Origin: Verrucomicrobiota bacterium
GTDB taxonomy: Bacteria; Verrucomicrobiota; Verrucomicrobiia; Limisphaerales; UBA9464
DNA: 57,765 nucleotides
NCBI GenBank assembly: GCA_947454705.1
Contig: CANGKZ010000032.1
Coordinates: 1-57,765, forward strand
Direction: 5' to 3'
The number at the start of each line of letters is the position of its first letter. Position 1 is the stretch's first letter. Both the position numbers and the translations under genes were made by a program. The notes beneath the pieces are model-generated. The model was not told the DNA's origin, did no database searches, and was given only the letters and a program-made list of their open reading frames with translations. Below, piece by piece: positions 1 through 6,527 of the stretch.

Positions 1-148
1 CCGGCCGCCCTCCGGCCCTCCCAGACCGCGCCACCCGTGGTCACAGGCTCGGAGCCATCTCCGTCCGCAAAAAACTCCCGACCTAGGACCCCTGTCACTC
101 CGCCATCTCGCAACACTCCCACTGACCAACTCTCGCTGTCATACGCCC
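1..148. other. window edge, no clear gene
   Basis: No convincing gene is visible here. The minus strand has a frame without stops running off the left edge of the window, which could be the beginning of a gene lying further left, but no start signal or family match is visible. The segment lies beyond the 3' side of fabD. Confidence 0.3.
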
Positions 149-174
149 GTTGAAGAGTTGAAGCGTTGAAAGGG
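149..174. repeat. GTTGAAGC-type short-period repeat
   Basis: Three near-copies of GTTGAAG(C/A) follow one another with a spacing of 8-9 bases. The same unit, or its complement CTTCAAC, recurs in other intergenic stretches near 4432-4460, 27605-27662 and 46695-46730. It lies just beyond the hairpin downstream of fabD. Confidence 0.6.
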
Positions 175-208
175 GGTGAGTGCGCAGATTCGACCTGCGC
201 GACTCACC
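175..208 (-). terminator. hairpin downstream of fabD
   Basis: GGTGAGT (175-181) plus GCGCAG (182-187) pair with CTGCGC (195-200) and ACTCACC (202-208), leaving one bulged base and a 7-base loop. It lies about 40 bases past the fabD stop on the minus strand. Only a short CCCCTTT run follows, so it may end transcription inefficiently or simply protect the 3' end. Confidence 0.45.
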
Positions 209-213
209 TGTCT

Positions 214-247
214 CCCGATCTCCGATCTTCGATCTTCGATCTCCGAT
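214..247. repeat. CGATCTCC/CGATCTTC tandem repeat
   Basis: Four successive units of CGATCTYC with 8-9-base spacing run up to the fabD stop codon. A similar tract (27738-27780) abuts the stop codon of the DnaJ-like gene, so this family appears at the 3' ends of genes. Confidence 0.6.
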
Positions 248-1182
248 TAAGCCGTCGCGGTCAACGCCGCGACGGTCGCCTCCAGCGAGGCTGCATCCGA
301 CACGCCGAGAACCTGCACCGACTTGTCGATGCGCTTCATGAAGCCGGCCAGCGCATTGCCGGGTCCGAGCTCAATGAACCGCGTGTAGCCCTGCGCGATC
401 AGATAGCGCATCGAATCCTCCCAGCGGACCGACGACGTCACCTGGCGCACCAGCAGGTCGGACAGCGTCGCCGCCGGACCGTGCGGCTGGGCCGTCACGT
501 TGGCGATCACCGGCACCGAAGGATCCCGCAGCGTGATCCCGGCCAGCGCCTGCGCCAGCTTCGGCTGCGCGCTCGCCATCAACGGAGAATGATACGCACC
601 GGCCACCGGCAGCGGAATCGCCTTCTTTGCGCCCTTCGCCTTCGCCGCATCCACTGCGGCAGGAATTCGGTCCGATGCACCGGAAATCACGATCTGCCCG
701 GGGCAGTTCAAATTCGCCAGCGTCACGCCGGTGGCCTCGCACACTTCGCGCGTGGCCGCCTCATCGAGACCGATCACCGCGGCCATCCCGCCCTGGGTCG
801 CATCGCAGGCCTCCTGCATGAAGCGCCCGCGCAGCTGCACCACCTTCAATCCGTCCTCAAAACTCATCGCCCCCGCGGCAGCCAGCGCGGTGAATTCCCC
901 CAGCGACAACCCGGCGGTCGCGCTGAAGACCAATCCTGGTACACGCTGCTGGAGCAGTCGCAACGCCACGAAGCTCACCAGATAAATACCCGGCTGGGCG
1001 TTCTCGGTGCGGGTCAGCTCGGACTCCGGTCCTTCGAAGCAGATGGTGGACAACCCATAGCCCAGCGCCTGGTCGGCGGATTCAAACAAGGCCTTGGCTT
1101 CGGGAAAGGCCGACGCCAGATCGCGTCCCATTCCCACGGTTTGTGCGCCCTGACCGGCAAAGAGAAGTGCTGTTTTGCTCAT
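247..1182 (-). CDS. fabD: Malonyl-CoA:ACP transacylase
   Basis: This cytoplasmic enzyme loads malonate from malonyl-CoA onto acyl carrier protein for type II fatty acid synthesis. The 311-residue protein has the family's usual length. Near the N-terminus is the GQGAQ motif (10-14), then the nucleophile Ser93 in GLSLGEFTAL and the partner His198 in AYHSP. I start it at the ATG whose product begins MSKTALLFAGQG; the open frame extends further upstream, but that part overlaps the neighbouring gene in another frame and resembles no FabD. No other fab gene lies nearby. The gene ends exactly at a CGATCTYC tandem repeat. Confidence 0.96.
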   Translation of the reverse strand: MSKTALLFAGQGAQTVGMGRDLASAFPEAKALFESADQALGYGLSTICFEGPESELTRTENAQPGIYLVSFVALRLLQQRVPGLVFSATAGLSLGEFTALAAAGAMSFEDGLKVVQLRGRFMQEACDATQGGMAAVIGLDEAATREVCEATGVTLANLNCPGQIVISGASDRIPAAVDAAKAKGAKKAIPLPVAGAYHSPLMASAQPKLAQALAGITLRDPSVPVIANVTAQPHGPAATLSDLLVRQVTSSVRWEDSMRYLIAQGYTRFIELGPGNALAGFMKRIDKSVQVLGVSDAASLEATVAALTATA

Positions 1183-1231
1183 TACGGACGACCAGCCTAG
1201 CGCAGATCCGTCCGACGGATGAAGAAGGAAT

Positions 1232-2230
1232 TCACCGCCCCGGCGCCCCGCTGCGGTCCGGCCGATCGCACCGCCAGAGGGTCGGCCGCTTGTCATTCTT
1301 GTCCGCCACGCGGGCGAATCCGTTGTTGTCCACGCAGAGCCAGATCGACTTCGCATCCACCGCCAGCCCCTCCACAAACCCGTACGGATACGGGTGCGCA
1401 TAGGCATTCGCTTTCGAGGTCTCGAGATCAAAGTAGTCGAACTGCGCCAGCACCCGGCGCGACTTCGGCTCCACCTGCAGCACGCACCGGCTCTCCCGGC
1501 ACAGCACCCAAAGCGAGTCCTCAAACCAGCAGAGATCCGTGTAGTGGACATCGCGCGCGGTCACGCCGATTGGACTCACCTGAAAGCTGTCCCGCACGCG
1601 CATGGTGGAAAGGTCCACCTCAATGATGCGCCCGATTTCACGCTCGTTGGCGACGTACAACGTGTCGCCTCCCACAGCGATCCCCTCAAAACTCGCGTTG
1701 AGATCCGACCCAAACCACCGCTTCACCGGGGACCAGTCGATCTGCAGCCGCTCCACCCGTCCGCTCGACGGATCCTCGCGCACCACCCACCGGTCGCTCT
1801 CATCGCACACGTACAACCTTCCCGCCGAATCCCGGGCCAAACCCTCGCAATCCCACGGACCCGTTTTGGTCCGTTGGATCGATTTCAATTTTGAGGCATC
1901 CAGCCATCCGGTCGGCTGGAGCGTCGCCGTGTCATCGGTTCCAAGCAGGATCCGCCACACCCCGGGAGTCTTGTCATTCACCGTGAGTAGCGATCCATCG
2001 GGCTGGAGCAGCAGCGCCGAGGCATCGAATCGGGCGCCGCCGGGCAGATCGATGCGCCACGTCCGCGCCGCCTGAAGCGTGTGGCGGGCGATCGAACGGT
2101 CCGCCGCCCGAACCACTGGAGGTGCGGCATCAAGCCGTAAAATCAGGCCCAAACCCACACCCAATCCCCAGACGGCCATGGCGGCCAGAGCCGGGAATTG
2201 GAAACCACGTCGGGAAGAAAACGCACTCAC
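1232..2230 (-). CDS. Secreted beta-propeller protein, SdiA-regulated/esterase-like phytase type
   Basis: A 332-residue protein with an N-terminal membrane or signal segment (about 13-35). The rest reads as repeated strand units such as DCEGLARDSAGRLYVCDESD, SFEGIAVGGDTLYVANE and VEGLAVDAKSIWLCVD. This pattern of EG-A plus LYV-D/N is typical of six-bladed propellers in the SdiA-regulated and phytase-like esterase families. The place of action is probably the periplasm or surface; the substrate is unknown. It starts with GTG, with a weak GGTGG upstream. The 49-base gap to fabD on the same strand allows cotranscription, but the functions are unrelated. Confidence 0.7.
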   Translation of the reverse strand: MSAFSSRRGFQFPALAAMAVWGLGVGLGLILRLDAAPPVVRAADRSIARHTLQAARTWRIDLPGGARFDASALLLQPDGSLLTVNDKTPGVWRILLGTDDTATLQPTGWLDASKLKSIQRTKTGPWDCEGLARDSAGRLYVCDESDRWVVREDPSSGRVERLQIDWSPVKRWFGSDLNASFEGIAVGGDTLYVANEREIGRIIEVDLSTMRVRDSFQVSPIGVTARDVHYTDLCWFEDSLWVLCRESRCVLQVEPKSRRVLAQFDYFDLETSKANAYAHPYPYGFVEGLAVDAKSIWLCVDNNGFARVADKNDKRPTLWRCDRPDRSGAPGR

Positions 2231-2313
2231 GGGGAACCACCTTGCGGACGCCCGGCAGGCTGCGCAACTGCGGGTCGATTCATGCGTTCAGAAATCCGTT
2301 TACACCGGGGGCC

Positions 2314-2339
2314 ATCGCGTTACGGTCAGGCAACGCGAT
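2314..2339 (+). promoter_or_regulatory. inverted repeat before the 74-aa gene
   Basis: ATCGCGTT (2314-2321) and AACGCGAT (2332-2339) form a perfect 8-bp inverted repeat with a 10-base loop. It ends 15 bases before the ATG at 2355. It could be an operator or a 5' hairpin; the position is compatible with either. Confidence 0.4.
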
Positions 2340-2354
2340 ACCTACTGCCGTCCC

Positions 2355-2579
2355 ATGGGCACCGAAATTGATACACGACGCGAAGCGCGCGCCCTTCTCC
2401 TCAACACCACCCTTTACCGGGAGTTTCAGGCGGAGAAGGAAGAGATCCTCAAGCACAAGTGGATCGAATCCGAGAAGGCCGGCTACGACATCGGCTTTGA
2501 GCGGGCGCTTGTCGATTGGATCACCCACCACCGGGCGGGCTGGCGTCGCGCGCGGCACCCATCGGCGGGAATGAATTGA
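2355..2579 (+). CDS. Conserved small protein of unknown function
   Basis: A 74-residue soluble protein starting MGTEIDTRREARALLLN. The middle (about 24-60) is charged and probably helical, with EKEEILKHKW, ESEKAGYDIGFE and ALVDWI as striking blocks, and a basic C-terminal tail. The composition, codon use and compact well-formed sequence suggest a real gene. I recall similar short proteins in Verrucomicrobia and other bacteria but cannot assign a function. The frame is open further upstream, but that part looks non-coding. It is flanked by an inverted repeat upstream and a palindrome just after its stop. Confidence 0.7.
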   Translation: MGTEIDTRREARALLLNTTLYREFQAEKEEILKHKWIESEKAGYDIGFERALVDWITHHRAGWRRARHPSAGMN

Positions 2580-2615
2580 TCGATCCCCGGGATCGACTTC
2601 GCCCCGCCCCTTTAA
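2580..2615 (+). terminator. palindrome after the 74-aa gene
   Basis: TCGATCCC (2580-2587) and GGGATCGA (2589-2596) form a near-perfect palindrome immediately after the stop codon. A C-rich stretch and TTTAATT follow. A weak intrinsic terminator is the simplest reading. Confidence 0.4.
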
Positions 2616-2690
2616 TTCCGGCCAGCGAGCCGGCAAAGGCGCAGTGAGCTACTCCTTCCAGTCTTCCAAGACCACGCTTAAGCCCACACC

Positions 2691-2728
2691 CCGGTTCGAA
2701 ACCGGATTCAACTCTGAATCCGGAGGGG
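2691..2728 (+). promoter_or_regulatory. two mutually exclusive hairpins in the pyrR leader, overlapping the RBS
   Basis: Hairpin 1 is CCGGTT (2691-2696) with AACCGG (2700-2705). Hairpin 2 is CCGGATTCA (2702-2710) with TGAATCCGG (2715-2723) around the loop ACTC. They share bases 2702-2705, so only one can form fully at a time. The ribosome-binding sequence GGAGGGG (2722-2728) begins inside the 3' arm of hairpin 2. The gene downstream encodes PyrR, a family known to regulate pyr mRNAs by RNA binding. This looks like a translation-level switch for pyrR-pyrB, though the PyrR-binding consensus of Bacillus is not recognisable. Confidence 0.5.
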
Positions 2729-2732
2729 TGCG

Positions 2733-3263
2733 GTGAGTGGTGTCCTTCTTGATTCCGCGGCGCTCGCGCGCACGCTGACCCGCATCGCCCACGAGATCGC
2801 CGAACGCAACGGCACCTGCCACGATGTGGTGATCGTCGGCATCCAGCGGCGCGGAGCATTCCTGGCCGATCGCCTCGGGCCCATGCTCAGCCGCATTGCA
2901 GGGATCCCGGTTCCCGTCGGTCGCATCGATGTGACCATGCACCGGGACGACCTCAACTGGCGCACCCTCCCGAAGCTGCGTCCGACCGAAATCCCCGTGG
3001 ACATCACCGGCAAGACGGTGGTGCTGGTCGATGACGTCCTGTTCCACGGCCGCACCATCCGCGCAGGACTCGATGCGCTCGCCGATCTGGGCCGCCCCAC
3101 CCGCGTTCAGCTCGCCGTGCTGATTGATCGCGGCCATCGCGAACTTCCCATTCGTGCCGATTTCGTGGGCAAGAACATCCCCACCTCCCTCACCCAGCGC
3201 ATCAAGGTTCACCTCGTCGAAGATGACGGCACCGACACCGTGACCTTGGAGGATCCCTCATGA
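2733..3263 (+). CDS. pyrR: PyrR bifunctional pyr regulator/uracil phosphoribosyltransferase
   Basis: PyrR-family proteins make UMP from uracil and PRPP, and in many bacteria bind the leaders of pyrimidine mRNAs when UMP is high. The 176-residue product has the usual length. The PRPP-binding loop is [16 protein letters not shown] (about 96-111). [12 protein letters not shown] and the Arg-rich DVTMHRDDL region match the family. The start is GTG at 2733, placed by GGAGGGG five bases upstream; an alternative GTG at 2728 is followed at once by a stop. The stop overlaps the pyrB start in ATGA, so the two genes are translationally coupled. Confidence 0.95.
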   Translation: MSGVLLDSAALARTLTRIAHEIAERNGTCHDVVIVGIQRRGAFLADRLGPMLSRIAGIPVPVGRIDVTMHRDDLNWRTLPKLRPTEIPVDITGKTVVLVDDVLFHGRTIRAGLDALADLGRPTRVQLAVLIDRGHRELPIRADFVGKNIPTSLTQRIKVHLVEDDGTDTVTLEDPS

Positions 3264-4222
3264 GTTTCGCCCCCGCTTCCCCCGCAGTCCCCTGGAACCG
3301 CAAGCACCTGCTCGATCTTCAATCGCTCGGTGCGGAGGATCTCACGCTCATCCTCGACACCGCCCGCTCGTTCAAGGCGATCAATGAACGCGCCATCAAA
3401 CGCGTTCCGCCGCTGCGGGGAAAGACGGTCATCAACCTGTTCGTCGAACCGAGCACGCGCACGCGCATCAGCTTTGAACTCGCGGCGCTGCGTCTCAGTG
3501 CCGATGTGATTAATTTCTCAGCCGAGGCGAGCTCGCTGAAAAAGGGCGAGACCCTGCGCGACACCGTGCGGAATCTGGAGTCGCTCAACGCGGACGTCAT
3601 CATTCTGCGCCACAGCGCGAGCGGAGCGCCGCATTACCTCTCCCGGTTCGCACGGGCGCACATCATCAACGCCGGCGACGGGGCGCACGAGCATCCCACC
3701 CAGGGCTTGCTCGACACCTTCACCATCCGCGAACGCAAGGGACGGATCGAAGGACTGAACGTCACGATCCTGGGCGACATTCTCTACAGCCGCGTGGCCC
3801 GTTCGAACATCTGGGCCCTGCTCAAGCTCGGCGCGAAGGTCACGCTCTGCGGCCCGCCCACGCTGGTTCCAAAGGTGTTTGAACGCTTCGGCTGCCGGGT
3901 GACGTGGAATCTCGAAGAAGCGCTGCGCGATGCCGATGTGGTGAACCTGCTGCGCATTCAGCACGAGCGTCAACGCGTGACCATGTTTCCCAGCTTGGGC
4001 GAATACACGGCGCTCTTCGGTTTGAATCAGGCCCGCATGAAATGGGTGAAACCCGATGCGTTGATCATGCATCCGGGCCCGATCAACCGCGGCGTCGAGA
4101 TCGAGGGCGACATCGCGGACGGTGCGCAGTCAGTGATTTTGGAACAAGTTACCAACGGACTTGCAGTGCGAATGGCCGTGCTCTTCCTGGTGACGGGCGG
4201 TCGCGCGGAAGATGCGGCGTAA
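3260..4222 (+). CDS. pyrB: Aspartate carbamoyltransferase, catalytic chain
   Basis: Condenses carbamoyl phosphate with aspartate to N-carbamoyl-aspartate, the committed step of pyrimidine synthesis. The 320-residue protein is standard length. The carbamoyl-phosphate site is FVEPSTRTR (61-69); HPTQG and the [12 protein letters not shown] block are also present, followed by the aspartate-domain [10 protein letters not shown] motif. It begins inside the last codon of pyrR (ATGA). No regulatory chain pyrI and no dihydroorotase gene follow. The stop is immediately followed by a GC hairpin (GCGCGC-GCTG-GCGCGC, 4223-4238) and repeats. Confidence 0.97.
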   Translation: MSFAPASPAVPWNRKHLLDLQSLGAEDLTLILDTARSFKAINERAIKRVPPLRGKTVINLFVEPSTRTRISFELAALRLSADVINFSAEASSLKKGETLRDTVRNLESLNADVIILRHSASGAPHYLSRFARAHIINAGDGAHEHPTQGLLDTFTIRERKGRIEGLNVTILGDILYSRVARSNIWALLKLGAKVTLCGPPTLVPKVFERFGCRVTWNLEEALRDADVVNLLRIQHERQRVTMFPSLGEYTALFGLNQARMKWVKPDALIMHPGPINRGVEIEGDIADGAQSVILEQVTNGLAVRMAVLFLVTGGRAEDAA

Positions 4223-4239
4223 GCGCGCGCTGGCGCGCA

Positions 4240-4272
4240 GTCCCAAGTCCAAGGTCCAAAGTCCAAGGTCAC
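4240..4272. repeat. AAGTCCAAGGTCC tandem repeat
   Basis: Four units of (A)AGTCCAA(G/A)G with 7-8-base period lie just after pyrB and its GC hairpin. Related tracts lie at 16634-16654, inside the galK 3' end, and at 46634-46650. Confidence 0.6.
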
Positions 4273-4293
4273 TTTCGACTCCCGTAACCGTTT

Positions 4294-4392
4294 GGAGTAC
4301 CGCGTTTACGCGGCTCGGCTGTTGGACGCGGGACCATCGAACGGTTGGAAATCAACCCGCTGCATCCCCGAACCGTCTGAAGACGGGACTCC
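4294..4392. repeat. inverted pair of GGAGT-CCGCG palindromic repeats
   Basis: The left unit (4294-4319) contains GGAGTACCGCG-TTTA-CGCGG-CTCGG. The right unit (4368-4392) is the same family inverted: CCGAACCGTC-TGA-AGACGGGACTCC. Each is itself a small hairpin. The complement of the left unit closely matches a tract at 16722-16744 inside galK. The 330-base gap between pyrB and trxA consists mainly of such repeats and the trxA terminator, with no gene visible. Confidence 0.6.
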
Positions 4393-4431
4393 GAACGAAG
4401 AAGAAAACCATCGCGGTTGCGTCGGCCCCCC

Positions 4432-4473
4432 TTCAACACTTTAACTTTTAACCCTTCAACTGCCGTTTCTAGG
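4432..4473. repeat. CTTCAAC repeat plus solo element-end motif
   Basis: CCTTCAACACTTTAAC and CCCTTCAAC are followed by AACTGCCGTTTCTAGG (4458-4473). The latter motif equals the terminal inverted repeat of the 190-bp element at 37235-37424, so this may be a remnant or solo end. Confidence 0.5.
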
Positions 4474-4501
4474 TTCAACCGCCGCTCCCAACCTCGAAGA
4501 G

Positions 4502-4533
4502 AAAAAGCAAAACGCCCGGGGGACACCCGGGCG
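4502..4533 (-). terminator. intrinsic terminator of trxA
   Basis: CGCCCGGG (4513-4520) pairs with CCCGGGCG (4526-4533). On the minus strand the stem is followed by TTTTGCTTTTTC. It lies 20 bases past the trxA stop. Confidence 0.85.
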
Positions 4534-4552
4534 CTTTCGTAATGAAGCGAGG

Positions 4553-4897
4553 TTACTTGACCTCGGCGACGATCGCCTTTTCCAGCTCGGCCTTCAGATC
4601 CTTCTTGGAACGGAGTCCAACGATCTGGCCGACCACCTGGCCCTTTTTGAAGAAGAGCAGCGCGGGGATGCCGCTGATGCCGTACTGGACCGCGAGGTCC
4701 TGATCGGTATCCACGTTGATCTTGCCGATGGCGGCGCGTCCGTCGAACTCGGTCGCGAGTTCGTCGAGCAGCGGAGCGATCATGCGGCAGGGACCGCACC
4801 ATTCCGCCCAGAAATCAACGAGGACGGGGACGGGAGAATTGACCACCTTCTCCTGAAAGTTCTGACCGGTGATGGTATGGATCAAAGGGGAGGCCAT
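4553..4897 (-). CDS. trxA: Thioredoxin
   Basis: A 114-residue cytosolic disulfide reductase. The active site WCGPC (Cys34, Cys37) sits after VDFWAE, and the conserved cis-proline loop is SGIPALL. Length and spacing are those of classic thioredoxin 1. A strong terminator follows. The upstream Ala/Pro-rich membrane-protein gene lies 19 bases away on the same strand, and the promoter before that gene probably serves both. Confidence 0.96.
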   Translation of the reverse strand: MASPLIHTITGQNFQEKVVNSPVPVLVDFWAEWCGPCRMIAPLLDELATEFDGRAAIGKINVDTDQDLAVQYGISGIPALLFFKKGQVVGQIVGLRSKKDLKAELEKAIVAEVK

Positions 4898-4916
4898 GGA
4901 TCTGGAATAATCGAAC

Positions 4917-5342
4917 TTACTTCGGAGCCTGGAGGAAAATCACGACGGCCAGGGCGATGCCGACGACCACGCCGGCGAAGGCGAGACCGACATCGATGCC
5001 ACTGACACCGGCGGCGGCGCGAGCCGGAGCGGCAGCAGGGCGGGCGGGAGCTGCAGCAGGAGCCGGAGCGGCAACCGCGGCGGCGGGCTTCGCCGGAGCA
5101 GCAGCGGCCGCGGGAGCGGCAGGGGCGGCAGCAGCGGGAGCCGCAGGCGCGGCAGCGGCAGGGGCGGCGGGAGCTCCAGCAGGAGCAGGAATCTTGATCG
5201 AAGGACCACCAGCCGGCTTGGGCGGAAGAGTGATGCGGACGGTCTGTTTCTTCTGGGCCGAATCAGCGGCAGCAGCCTTGGGAGCTTCAGGTGCCGGTGC
5301 CGGCGCGGGCGCGGGCGGAACAGGATTGGTTGGCTCGGACAT
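4917..5342 (-). CDS. Ala/Pro-rich protein with C-terminal membrane anchor
   Basis: A 141-residue protein of unknown function. Residues 1-25 are Pro/Ala-rich. A short basic segment (KKQTVRITLPPKPAGGPSIKI) follows. A long low-complexity Ala-Pro stretch fills about 52-112, and one transmembrane helix (about 116-137, GLAFAGVVVGIALAVVIFLQ) ends the protein. It looks like a tail-anchored protein with a flexible cytoplasmic arm. Its promoter is well formed and it sits directly upstream of trxA. The low complexity makes homology assignment unreliable. Confidence 0.65.
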   Translation of the reverse strand: MSEPTNPVPPAPAPAPAPEAPKAAAADSAQKKQTVRITLPPKPAGGPSIKIPAPAGAPAAPAAAAPAAPAAAAPAAPAAAAAPAKPAAAVAAPAPAAAPARPAAAPARAAAGVSGIDVGLAFAGVVVGIALAVVIFLQAPK

Positions 5343-5361
5343 AGGTGAAATGTGTCACGCC

Positions 5362-5390
5362 ACGCTAGAGAGGCGTCTGTGCCGAGTCAA
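5362..5390 (-). promoter_or_regulatory. sigma70-like promoter of the Ala/Pro-rich gene and trxA
   Basis: On the minus strand, TTGACT (5385-5390) and TAGCGT (5362-5367) are separated by 17 bp. The predicted start is about 15 bases before the ATG at 5342. The pattern TTGAC-17-TAGNNT recurs before clpP and secA. Confidence 0.6.
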
Positions 5391-5445
5391 ACGGATTGGC
5401 GTCGATGATCAAGGATCGTTTGCGACCGTGAATCTTGGACCACCC

Positions 5446-5488
5446 GGAAAAGACAAACGGCCGATTCCGGGAAAATCGGAATCGGCCG
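5446..5488 (-). terminator. intrinsic terminator of the RRM gene
   Basis: CGGCCGATTCCG (5458-5469) and CGGAATCGGCCG (5477-5488) form a perfect 12-bp stem with a 7-base loop. On the minus strand it is followed by TTTGTCTTTTCC. It lies about 112 bases past the RRM stop. Confidence 0.85.
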
Positions 5489-5600
5489 CTGAAATTGCTT
5501 CATTCGGTGCCGCGCTCACGCCGGTTGAACGGCGGAACTGCGGTCGAAGAGCGTGTTGGAATCCGATGCGACCGCATTTTTGAGTGCGGCCACGACCAGA

Positions 5601-6059
5601 TCAGTACCGGTCGCCACCGCGATCACCGCGCCAGCCGCCGCCGCCGCCGCCACGGTCGCCGCCGCCGCCGCGATCACCGCGCCAGCCGCCACCACCGCCG
5701 CCGCCACCACCGCCACGGTCGCCGCCGCGATCACCACGGTATCCGCCGCCACCACCGCCACCGCCACGGAAGCCGCCGCCACCACCACCACCGGGCGGGC
5801 GTTCTTCACGGGGACGAGCGATGTTCACCGTCAGGGCGCGGCCACCGAGGTCCTTGCCGTGGAAAAGATCCACAGCCTTCTGCGCCTCGTCGGGCGTGCT
5901 GAATTCAACGAAAGCAAACCCGCGGGATTTGCCCGTGAACTTGTCGAGCATGAGGTTGACACTGGTCACCACTCCAGCAGCGCTGAAATGATCCTGGATG
6001 TCGCGCTCCATGGTCTGGTACGACAAATTGCCCACAAAGAGCCTCGAATTATTGTCCAT
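5601..6059 (-). CDS. RRM-domain RNA-binding protein with Gly/Arg tail
   Basis: A 152-residue protein with one RNA recognition motif (about 6-80): RNP2 is LFVGNL (7-12) and RNP1 is KSRGFAFVEF (44-53). The C-terminal half (from about 88) is a Gly-Arg-Asp-Tyr tail built from GGGGGG, GYRGDRGG and GWRGDRGG units, like cold-inducible bacterial and cyanobacterial Rbp proteins. It probably binds single-stranded RNA and may act in cold adaptation or RNA chaperoning. A perfect palindrome precedes its start, and a strong terminator follows. Confidence 0.9.
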   Translation of the reverse strand: MDNNSRLFVGNLSYQTMERDIQDHFSAAGVVTSVNLMLDKFTGKSRGFAFVEFSTPDEAQKAVDLFHGKDLGGRALTVNIARPREERPPGGGGGGGFRGGGGGGGGYRGDRGGDRGGGGGGGGGGWRGDRGGGGDRGGGGGGWRGDRGGDRY

Positions 6060-6091
6060 AACTGACTGACCGCGCCAAACGCCGTGGAGGG

Positions 6092-6109
6092 AACCTGCAC
6101 CTGCAGGTT
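6092..6109 (-). promoter_or_regulatory. palindrome upstream of the RRM gene
   Basis: AACCTGCA (6092-6099) and TGCAGGTT (6102-6109) form a perfect 8-bp inverted repeat with a 2-base centre, 33 bases before the ATG. It could be a repressor site or an mRNA hairpin for autoregulation. The last 160 bases up to iscX show no gene. Confidence 0.4.
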
Positions 6110-6271
6110 ACTGGTTGCGTGGGTTATTCCAACTTCCACTCAAGCCGTCTTTGTGACACCGACACTGCCGTTCTTAACGGACGGGCAGGAATACGGCACA
6201 AATCAGGCCCCGCCGTCAACGGGGGATTTTCCACCGCAGGGGGTTCGGAGGCCGGATTGCGATGCGTTTCC

Positions 6272-6472
6272 CTACTTCCGCTCCTCGTACCAGGCCATCT
6301 GGATGTTCTCCAAAACTTTCTCGTTCGACGCATCGGGCCGATCGCTGAAGTCCTCGAGTTCGCAGACCATGGCGTGGAGCTTCGGAAACGACAGGCGCAG
6401 CGGATCCTGGTCCGGGAACTTGTCCATCAAGGCCCAGGCAATCTCGTCGTAGTCCTTCCAAGTCAGTTGCAT
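6272..6472 (-). CDS. iscX: IscX-like Fe-S assembly protein
   Basis: A 66-residue acidic protein, exactly the length of E. coli IscX. It keeps the family pattern: LTWKDYDEIAWAL at the start, FPDQDPLRLSF, then CELEDFSDRPDASNEKVLE and a Trp near the end. IscX binds IscS and iron through its acidic surface and modulates Fe-S cluster assembly. I start it at the ATG whose product begins MQLTWKD; the longer open frame upstream lies antisense to other coding sequence. No other isc gene is nearby. It lies 55 bases after the alpha-2-macroglobulin stop, same strand. Confidence 0.85.
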   Translation of the reverse strand: MQLTWKDYDEIAWALMDKFPDQDPLRLSFPKLHAMVCELEDFSDRPDASNEKVLENIQMAWYEERK

Positions 6473-6527
6473 GGCCAACTCGTCGCCGATGCCCCGGAAC
6501 ACGTCAAGCCTCGGTCCGGGAGCCGCA

